From CAYMAZ01 sp964388575 (GTDB lineage Bacteria; Bacteroidota; Bacteroidia; Bacteroidales; DTU049), in the NCBI GenBank assembly GCA_964388575.1, contig CAYMAZ010000055.1:1-11196 (forward strand): DNA of 11,196 nt, given 5' to 3'. Both the position numbers and the translations under genes were made by a program. The notes below the pieces were generated by a model, which did not search any database, was not told the DNA's origin, and worked only from the letters and a program-made list of their open reading frames with translations. Positions 6,230-11,196 of the stretch are shown piece after piece (the stretch's first letter is position 1; each line of letters starts with the position of its first letter).

Positions 6230-6886
6230 ATGTCTGCTGCTCAGAACTTTCTTAACATCAGAAAACAAATTCCACAGGAAACAGAAATTGTGGTTGTGAC
6301 CAAATTCCGTGAAATAAACGAAATCATGGAAATTTACAATGCCAGACACAAAATTTTCGGAGAAAATAAAGTTCAGGAAATCATCAGAAAACGTGAATTG
6401 TTGCCCGCTGATGTGCGATGGCATATGATCGGGCATCTGCAAACAAATAAGGTAAAATATATTGCTCCGTATATCTCAATGATCCACAGTATAGACAGTC
6501 TGAAGCTGCTTTCCGAAATCAATAAACAAGCAAAGAAAAACAACAGGATCATTGATTGCCTTCTTCAGTTTTATATTGCAACTGAAGAAACAAAATACGG
6601 ACTTGATTTAACTGAAGCCATTCAAATCATTGAATCAGAAGAACTTAATAATTTTAACAATGTTCATATCTGTGGTGTCATGGGGATGGCGAGTTTTACT
6701 GATGATATGAAACTGGTCAGATCAGAATTTCAAAATCTGAAAGCCATTTTTGATAAACTGAAGATGGAATATTTTCAGACCAATACATTTTTCAACCACA
6801 TTTCAATGGGGATGACAAATGATTATCAGATTGCAGTTGAAGAAGGCAGTACTATTCTGAGGATTGGGACTAAGATATTTGATTGA
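6230..6886 (+). CDS. yggS: YggS/PLPBP-family pyridoxal phosphate-binding protein
   Basis: Cytoplasmic protein of 218 residues. It binds pyridoxal 5'-phosphate in a single alanine-racemase-type barrel without known catalysis and supports vitamin B6 and amino-acid homeostasis in other bacteria. Residues for cofactor binding are visible: Lys25 in VVVTKF (Schiff-base lysine), FGENKVQE (43-50), WHMIGHLQTNK (64-74), HSIDS (86-90), QFYIATEETKYGL (113-125), GVMGMA (149-154) and the phosphate-binding end SMGM-D-QIAVEEGST-RIGT (192-214). The family usually ends IFG; here it ends IFD, a minor change. I prefer the ATG at 6230 because the longer frame starts at a TTG inside the -7 box and adds residues not typical of the family. 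The length is slightly short but complete. It is followed 70 bp later by the antiporter gene, with no strong terminator between. Confidence 0.93.
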   Translation: MSAAQNFLNIRKQIPQETEIVVVTKFREINEIMEIYNARHKIFGENKVQEIIRKRELLPADVRWHMIGHLQTNKVKYIAPYISMIHSIDSLKLLSEINKQAKKNNRIIDCLLQFYIATEETKYGLDLTEAIQIIESEELNNFNNVHICGVMGMASFTDDMKLVRSEFQNLKAIFDKLKMEYFQTNTFFNHISMGMTNDYQIAVEEGSTILRIGTKIFD

Positions 6887-6898
6887 TTGAGAACAAAA

Positions 6899-6919
6899 AT
6901 TGAACATTCAATAATTGAA
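6899..6919. repeat. Alternating ATTGAA/TTCAAT inverted repeats upstream of the antiporter gene
   Basis: Three hexamers alternate in orientation: ATTGAA (6899-6904), TTCAAT (6907-6912) and ATTGAA (6914-6919). This gives two overlapping small palindromes in the 70-bp gap before the antiporter gene. It could be an operator or chance; no T-run follows, so a terminator is unlikely. Confidence 0.3.
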
Positions 6920-6956
6920 AATAGAAGATATAAATCTAATTTAAGGTAGCAGACTG

Positions 6957-7940
6957 ATGTTAAAGATAATTTTACTGTTTTTACTTGGATTTGTTGTTTT
7001 GATTGCTGGCGCAAACTTTCTGATCAAAGGGGCATCATTACTTGGAAAAAAATATCACATTCCATCCATTGTCATCGGGATGATTATTGTTGGGTTCGGC
7101 ACGTCTGTGCCGGAACTGGTGATCAGTGTTTTTGCCGTTTTTAAAGATTCTCCCGAGATTTCCATCAGCAATGCAGTAGGGAGCAACATTGCAAATATCA
7201 TGCTTGTACTCGGTCTTATGCCGTTTATTATGGTTGTAAAAGCTGTCAATCCGAATACCGTTAAAATTAAAATTCCATTTGTTATTATTACTTCAATTAT
7301 ACTCTTTTTTGCAGCAAACGGACGAATGTTTTTTGAAAAAGAACTCAATGTGATAACGCGAACTGACGGAATTCTTTTTCTGTCAATTTTTCTATTGTTT
7401 TTGTTATATACATTATTCAGAGATAAAAAAGTACAACATGAAGAACAGGTCATCGTCAAAGAAAAGACTTTATTGATTTTGATTTTTATCATATCAGGGA
7501 TTGCAGGTGTGTACATGGGTGGCAATTGGGTTGTTGAAAACTCAATTGAGATCGCACGATTTTTCGGCATGAGTGAAGCATTCATTGGTGTCAGTATTCT
7601 TGCAGTCGGCTCATCCCTGCCTGAAATTATCAGTTCCATAACAGCAGCCCTAAAAAAAGATGAAGGAATTGCATTGGGAAACATCATTGGCTCAAATATA
7701 TTCAATACATTTCTCATTCTTGGAGTCGCATCAGTAATCAAGCCACTTCCAGTTTCAGACGAACAGCAGTTCAATATAATTATCAACATTATTGCATCTG
7801 TTTTATTTCTTGTTTTTGTCATAAGCGGAAAGAAGAATCATGTCTCATGGGTGCAGGGGTTGATATTCCTGATTCTTTATTGCCTGTTCATAATTGCTTC
7901 TTTCAAAATGCAGGTTATATTACCCTTGTTCGGATTTTAA
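6957..7940 (+). CDS. Na+/Ca2+ exchanger-type antiporter (CaCA family, YrbG-like)
   Basis: Inner-membrane cation antiporter of 327 residues, expected to export Ca2+ in exchange for Na+ or H+. It has the two inverted alpha repeats that form the ion-binding core: repeat 1 has GFGTSVPEL (46-54) and NAVGSNIANI (72-81); repeat 2 has AVGSSLPEI (216-224) and GNIIGSNIFNT (241-251). The two Pro-Glu motifs (E53, E223) provide the acidic residues used for Ca2+ in structurally known relatives. About ten hydrophobic segments surround a charged central loop (DKKVQHEEQVIVKEK, about 156-170). Length and architecture are normal for the YrbG type. The start MLKIILLFLLGF is the only sensible ATG, with no clear Shine-Dalgarno. 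It sits between yggS (70 bp upstream) and the sugar transporter (45 bp downstream), which has its own -7 box, so co-transcription with either is uncertain. Confidence 0.93.
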   Translation: MLKIILLFLLGFVVLIAGANFLIKGASLLGKKYHIPSIVIGMIIVGFGTSVPELVISVFAVFKDSPEISISNAVGSNIANIMLVLGLMPFIMVVKAVNPNTVKIKIPFVIITSIILFFAANGRMFFEKELNVITRTDGILFLSIFLLFLLYTLFRDKKVQHEEQVIVKEKTLLILIFIISGIAGVYMGGNWVVENSIEIARFFGMSEAFIGVSILAVGSSLPEIISSITAALKKDEGIALGNIIGSNIFNTFLILGVASVIKPLPVSDEQQFNIIINIIASVLFLVFVISGKKNHVSWVQGLIFLILYCLFIIASFKMQVILPLFGF

Positions 7941-7962
7941 CATAATCAGATCATTATTTGTG

Positions 7963-7970
7963 TATTTTTG
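7963..7970 (+). promoter_or_regulatory. -7 box upstream of the sugar transporter gene
   Basis: TATTTTTG matches TAnnTTTG and ends 15 bp before the ATG at 7986, the same spacing as at the CstA-family gene. The TTG at 7968 is inside the box and is therefore unlikely to be a start codon. No good -33 element is seen. Confidence 0.5.
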
Positions 7971-7985
7971 TCCAAAAATTCGCAC

Positions 7986-9410
7986 ATGGACAAGACACAA
8001 ACCTACAGACCGGCTTTTATACTGATTACTGTATTGTTTTTTATGTGGGGGTTCATTACCTGCATGAATGATATTCTGATCCCCTACATGAAAAAGATCT
8101 TTGATCTGAATTATGCCCAGGCCATGCTGATCCAGTTTTCTTTTTTCGGAGCCTATTTCATTGGGTCAGTGATTTATTTTATCATTTCAGTCATTTTCGG
8201 TGATCCGATCCAGAAAATCGGTTACAGGAAAGGGATTGTAATCGGATTACTGATATCAGGAATCGCGTGCTTTTTATTTTACCCTGCTGCACATGCCCAC
8301 CAGTACGGATTCTTTCTGAGTGCGTTGTTTATCCTGGGACTTGGATTTACAATGCTCCAGATTGCAGCAAATCCATATGTTGCTATTCTCGGAAAACCTG
8401 AAACGGCATCAAGCAGGCTGAATCTGTCACAGGGATTTAATTCTTTCGGAACAACGATCGCACCGATCATTGGAGGCTATCTTGTGTTTCATTTTTTTGC
8501 AGCCTGGGGAGTACCTCTTTTAAATACTGAAGGGAACCCGGTTCTGACTGACGGCGGAGCGACCATGTCTGCAGCCGGTGTCCAGATTCCGTATTTCATT
8601 TTTGCAAGTATCTTCTTTGTCCTGGCAATCATTTTTATGTTTGCAAAACTTCCTGCAATGCATCAAAGCGGTGAATCTGTCAAAGGATTTCAGGCTCTTC
8701 GTTTCAGCCAGTTATCCCTCGGAATTATTGCCATTTTCTTCTATGTGGGTTCTGAAGTTTCTGTTGGCAGCACAATCATCAACTATCTGCATGAACTCCT
8801 TGCATATCCGGAAATGGAAGCAAAACTGTTTCTGGCATTCTACTGGGGAGGTGCCATGATCGGCCGTTTTATCGGTGCTGTTTCGCTTGGAAAATTTTCA
8901 AGCAAAACCAGGCAGTTTTTACTCATGATACTTATCTCCATTATTGGTTTTGTTGTGATCTATGGAGCAACCTATCTTGAAAGCCGCCTTGACATTACCA
9001 GAGTATGGCCGTTCTTCATCCTCATTGCACTGAATCTGATCGGATTTGTGATCGGAAGAAACCTTCCGGCACGAACACTGACTGTTTTCTGTTTTGCGAT
9101 TATTGCACTGCTTGTAACAACTGTTTTCTCACACGGACAGGTAGCGCTCTGGGCTGTGGTCGGGATCGGTTTGTTCAATTCAATCATGTGGTCCAATATT
9201 TTTACACTGGCAATCAACGGGCTTGGGAAATATACATCCCAGGGTTCATCATTACTTGTTATGGCCATCCTCGGAGGTGCACTCCTCCCCCTGCTTCAGG
9301 GATTCGTCGCTGACAGAACCGGATTGCAGACCTCATATCTGATACTCATTTTACCGTATCTTTATCTTGCATTTTACGGATATAAGAATAGTAAAGTAGT
9401 TAATAGTTAA
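7986..9410 (+). CDS. Sugar MFS transporter, FucP/FHS family
   Basis: Inner-membrane sugar:H+ symporter of 474 residues, major facilitator superfamily, fucose/glucose/galactose (FHS) branch. The N-terminal signature is clear: FFMWGFITCMNDILIPYMKK (18-37) followed by FSFFGAYFIGS. The central motif LQIAANPYVAILG, then RLNLSQGFNSFGTTIAP (144-160), is diagnostic. Where E. coli FucP has the proton-linked Glu135 before AANP, this protein has Gln125; N28-D29 and N146 correspond to conserved FucP positions. Gln is common in Bacteroidota members annotated for glucose, galactose or mannose, so fucose is less likely. I chose the ATG at 7986 because the TTG at 7968 lies in the -7 box. The last codons (VVNS, stop) are read from the beginning of a heptamer repeat array. 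Followed by a ROK kinase and a GH92 enzyme, it is the probable importer of the sugar those two genes handle, possibly mannose (inferred from context). Confidence 0.92.
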   Translation: MDKTQTYRPAFILITVLFFMWGFITCMNDILIPYMKKIFDLNYAQAMLIQFSFFGAYFIGSVIYFIISVIFGDPIQKIGYRKGIVIGLLISGIACFLFYPAAHAHQYGFFLSALFILGLGFTMLQIAANPYVAILGKPETASSRLNLSQGFNSFGTTIAPIIGGYLVFHFFAAWGVPLLNTEGNPVLTDGGATMSAAGVQIPYFIFASIFFVLAIIFMFAKLPAMHQSGESVKGFQALRFSQLSLGIIAIFFYVGSEVSVGSTIINYLHELLAYPEMEAKLFLAFYWGGAMIGRFIGAVSLGKFSSKTRQFLLMILISIIGFVVIYGATYLESRLDITRVWPFFILIALNLIGFVIGRNLPARTLTVFCFAIIALLVTTVFSHGQVALWAVVGIGLFNSIMWSNIFTLAINGLGKYTSQGSSLLVMAILGGALLPLLQGFVADRTGLQTSYLILILPYLYLAFYGYKNSKVVNS

Positions 9411-9480
9411 TAGTTAATAGTTAATAGTTAATAGTTAATAGTTAATAGTTAATAGTTAATAGTGAATAGTGAATAGTGAA
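9397..9480. repeat. Heptanucleotide tandem array, 12 units (9 x TAGTTAA, 3 x TAGTGAA)
   Basis: Twelve ungapped 7-bp units: nine TAGTTAA (9397-9459) then three TAGTGAA (9460-9480), with no other mismatch. The array begins inside the last codons of the sugar transporter, supplies its stop codon (9408-9410), and ends four bases before the kinase ATG (9485). It contains stop codons in every plus-strand frame. Copy-number change by slippage would alter the leader or intergenic length but not the transporter's sequence. Confidence 0.97.
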
Positions 9481-9484
9481 TGAG

Positions 9485-10432
9485 ATGAAAACATATACCA
9501 TTGGAATAGATATTGGAGGTACGACCAGTGTTGTTGGATTGGTTAGTGCTGACGGCAGAATCATTGAAAGAGAGACAGTCGGGACGAAGGAATTTTCTAC
9601 TCCGGAATTATTTTTTGAAAGACTTTCATTGATCATCAGGGGTTTTGAGCCGCTGAGAAATGGTGAAGCACTGACAGGTATCGGGATCGGTGCTCCCAAC
9701 GGGAATTTTTATAACGGCACAATTGAATTTGCACCGAATCTTGAATGGAAAGGTATTATTCCTGTGGTCAATCTGATGAAAAGTCACTTTCAGTCTGTTC
9801 CAGTTGTCCTGACAAACGACGCCAACGCCGCAGCCATAGGAGAAATGATCTACGGTCATGCCAAAAATGAATCTGATTTTATCATGATCACATTGGGAAC
9901 CGGTGTTGGAAGTGGTATTGTCTGCGGCGGAAAGCTGGTTTACGGGCATGATGGTTTTGCAGGTGAGATCGGTCACACAATTTATGATCCCAACGGTCGT
10001 CTATGCGGTTGCGGACGTCGTGGCTGTCTTGAAACATATACTTCTGCCGGCGGAATACTTCAAACTGCAAAAGAATTGCTGAACAAATCCAATCAACCAT
10101 CCAAACTCAGAGATTACCCCATTTCAGAACTGACATCGAAGCACATCGGAGAAGCTGCTGTGCAGGGTGATTCTATTGCTCTTGAAATTTTTGATTTCAC
10201 AGCCCGGATACTGGCGTTGAAACTGGCTGACAGTGTTGCCCATACATCCCCTTCCTCCATTTATATTTTCGGGGGCGTTGCAAAAGCCGGCGATGTGCTC
10301 ATGAACCCTCTCAAAAAATACTTTGAAAATTTCTTACTACAGATTTATAAGAATAAGATTTCATTAAGACTTTCAGGATTACCTGAAAACGATGCGGCCA
10401 TTCTTGGTGCTGCAGCATTAATTCATCAATAA
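9485..10432 (+). CDS. ROK-family sugar kinase (glucokinase/mannokinase type)
   Basis: Cytoplasmic ATP-dependent sugar kinase of 315 residues. The N-terminal phosphate loop is GIDIGGTT (7-14). The catalytic base is Asp112 in NDANAAAIGE (111-120). The adenosine/phosphate segment is TLGTGVGSGIV (136-146). The ROK zinc site is complete: His164 in GEIGH (160-164) with Cys174, Cys176 and Cys181 in CGCGRRGCLE. A C-terminal IYIFGGVAKAG helps close over ATP, and the gene ends LGAAALIHQ. ROK kinases act on glucose, mannose, fructose, N-acetylglucosamine or N-acetylmannosamine, and sequence alone does not choose. A following GH92 alpha-mannosidase gene and a preceding sugar importer favour mannose or glucose. 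I chose the ATG at 9485 because MKTYTIGIDIGGT is the usual start and the GTG at 9476 lies in the last repeat unit. Transcription is probably shared with the transporter, since the gap is almost entirely repeat array with no recognisable -7 box. Confidence 0.93.
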   Translation: MKTYTIGIDIGGTTSVVGLVSADGRIIERETVGTKEFSTPELFFERLSLIIRGFEPLRNGEALTGIGIGAPNGNFYNGTIEFAPNLEWKGIIPVVNLMKSHFQSVPVVLTNDANAAAIGEMIYGHAKNESDFIMITLGTGVGSGIVCGGKLVYGHDGFAGEIGHTIYDPNGRLCGCGRRGCLETYTSAGGILQTAKELLNKSNQPSKLRDYPISELTSKHIGEAAVQGDSIALEIFDFTARILALKLADSVAHTSPSSIYIFGGVAKAGDVLMNPLKKYFENFLLQIYKNKISLRLSGLPENDAAILGAAALIHQ

Positions 10433-10441
10433 TACATGTTT

Positions 10442-11196
10442 ATGAAAAACGTATGTTTATCATTCACCTTTATATGTATCACTTTGTCCTGCTTTACTCA
10501 AAGTGTTAACAATTATGTGAATCCGTTTATCGGCACTGATGCACACGGACATACATATCCGGGGGCAGTGTATCCTTTTGGCCTTGTTCAACTCAGCCCT
10601 GACACACGAAAAGATGGTTGGGATGGATGCTCCGGATATCATTATTCTGACAGTATCGTTTATGGATTCAGTCATACTCATCTCAGCGGAACCGGCGTGT
10701 CAGATTATGCTGATATTTTACTTAAACCGTTTTCAGCAATGTCATTGAGATTGCAACAGAATTTCATTTCAGAAATACCTTATGCTTCAAAATTCTCTCA
10801 TGATCATGAAACGGCATCTCCAGGTTATTACAGTGTATTGTTGGAGCCGGACAATATTCTTGCAGAACTGACTGCCACAGCCCGGTGCGGTGTTCACCGC
10901 TACACATTCCGGAACGAAGAGGCCCCAATGATTTTTCTTGATCTGACATATCGGGACATTGTACTTGACTCATATCTTGAGCAAACCGGACCAGATGAAA
11001 TTGTTGGTTATCGTTTCAGCAAAGCCTGGGCAAGAGATCAGCGGATCTACTTTGTCATGAAGTTTTCTCAGGAGTTTTCGGAAATGGCGATCGTTGAAAA
11101 TGACAAAAATTCAGCAAACAAAAAGGGAAAAGGCACAGATGTAAAAGCGCTCATGAGGTTTTCTCCTGAACACAGGCAGATCATTGTGAAAGTTGG
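10442..11196 (+). CDS. GH92-family alpha-mannosidase, N-terminal third (3' end outside window)
   Basis: Exported glycoside hydrolase of family 92, whose members are Ca2+-dependent exo-alpha-mannosidases of N-glycans and yeast mannan. The frame is open to the window end with about 251 of an expected ~750 residues, covering most of the N-terminal beta-sandwich domain. It is not split or frameshifted. The family opening is unmistakable: NYVNPFIGTDAHGHTYPGA (26-44), YPFGLVQLSPDTR (46-58), DGWDGCSGYHYSD (60-72), GFSHTHLSGTG (77-87), then ASPGYYSV. The catalytic acid and base are in the C-terminal (alpha/alpha)6 part, outside the window. A signal peptide (MKNVCLSFTFICITLSCFTQS) precedes it; TLSC is a poor lipobox, so secretion by either signal peptidase is open. 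The start is either ATG 10442 or, six bases earlier, ATG 10436, three bases after the kinase stop codon, which implies an operon with possible translational coupling. Confidence 0.95.
   Translation, partial: MKNVCLSFTFICITLSCFTQSVNNYVNPFIGTDAHGHTYPGAVYPFGLVQLSPDTRKDGWDGCSGYHYSDSIVYGFSHTHLSGTGVSDYADILLKPFSAMSLRLQQNFISEIPYASKFSHDHETASPGYYSVLLEPDNILAELTATARCGVHRYTFRNEEAPMIFLDLTYRDIVLDSYLEQTGPDEIVGYRFSKAWARDQRIYFVMKFSQEFSEMAIVENDKNSANKKGKGTDVKALMRFSPEHRQIIVKV

Noticed and set aside
7055..7822. Long open frame of about 255 codons on the minus strand, opposite the antiporter gene
   Set aside because: It lies entirely inside a clear CaCA antiporter gene, has no recognisable motif or promoter, and its Ile/Thr/Met/Ser-rich composition is what antisense reading of a hydrophobic membrane protein gives.
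7986..9410. MFS protein as a multidrug exporter
   Set aside because: The FMWGF...MND and AANPYVAILG...NLSQGFNSFGT motifs place it in the FHS sugar symporter family, and the neighbours are sugar kinase and glycosidase genes.
9397..9480. CRISPR array or insertion-sequence end
   Set aside because: Units are 7 bp with no spacers, and there are no cas genes, transposase or terminal inverted repeats nearby. It is a simple tandem repeat.
9476..9484. GTG start for the ROK kinase inside the last repeat unit
   Set aside because: The ATG three codons later gives the usual family N-terminus, and a start inside an unstable repeat is less likely.
10436..11196. GH92 gene as a pseudogene or fragment
   Set aside because: The frame is open without interruption to the window edge and all N-terminal motifs are in order; it is simply cut by the window.

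Overview
The window is about 11.2 kb of AT-rich bacterial chromosome from a member of the Bacteroidota. Four lines of sequence evidence support this: a secreted protein with a C-terminal type IX secretion (Por) sorting domain, several TAnnTTTG promoter -7 boxes with no clear Shine-Dalgarno sequences, TrmD wording typical of the phylum, and a FucP/FHS-type sugar transporter beside a ROK kinase and a GH92 glycosidase. An environmental relative of the Bacteroidales is plausible. Genus and species cannot be read from the sequence.

Layout. Positions 2-586 (+) hold the C-terminal two thirds of an EamA/DMT transporter, cut by the window edge and converging on trmD (632-1306, -). Upstream of trmD on the same strand is a MerR-type regulator with a cobalamin-binding-like C-terminus (1370-2254, -). 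Next is a secreted four-domain DUF4397 protein (2326-4011, -), which ends in a 16-bp perfect-stem terminator directly abutting the regulator's promoter. A 224-bp, extremely AT-rich divergent region (4012-4235) carries promoters for the secreted protein and for a short-form CstA family transporter (4236-5660, +). To its right, all on +, are a small MmpS-like lipoprotein (5822-6175), a YggS/PLPBP pyridoxal-phosphate protein (6230-6886), a CaCA-family Na+/Ca2+ antiporter (6957-7940), a FHS-family sugar/H+ symporter (7986-9410), a ROK sugar kinase (9485-10432) and the first third of a GH92 alpha-mannosidase (10442 to the end).

How the genes fit together. The last three form a coherent glycan-use cluster. 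The GH92 enzyme would release mannose outside the cytoplasm, the symporter would import the sugar, and the ROK kinase would phosphorylate it. A 12-unit heptanucleotide array (9397-9480) fills the whole gap between the transporter stop codon and the kinase start codon. The rest looks like housekeeping or loosely connected genes.

Several longest-possible reading frames begin at TTG or GTG codons, or at an upstream ATG, that lie inside or upstream of -7 boxes or in the repeat array. I moved those starts inward to the ATG that fits the family. I see no CRISPR array, tRNA, rRNA, insertion sequence, phage gene or toxin-antitoxin pair, and no clearly new multi-gene system. The most unusual items are the heptamer array, the nested DUF4397 repeats, the cobalamin-type regulator with partly altered motifs, and the motif-dense divergent promoter region.
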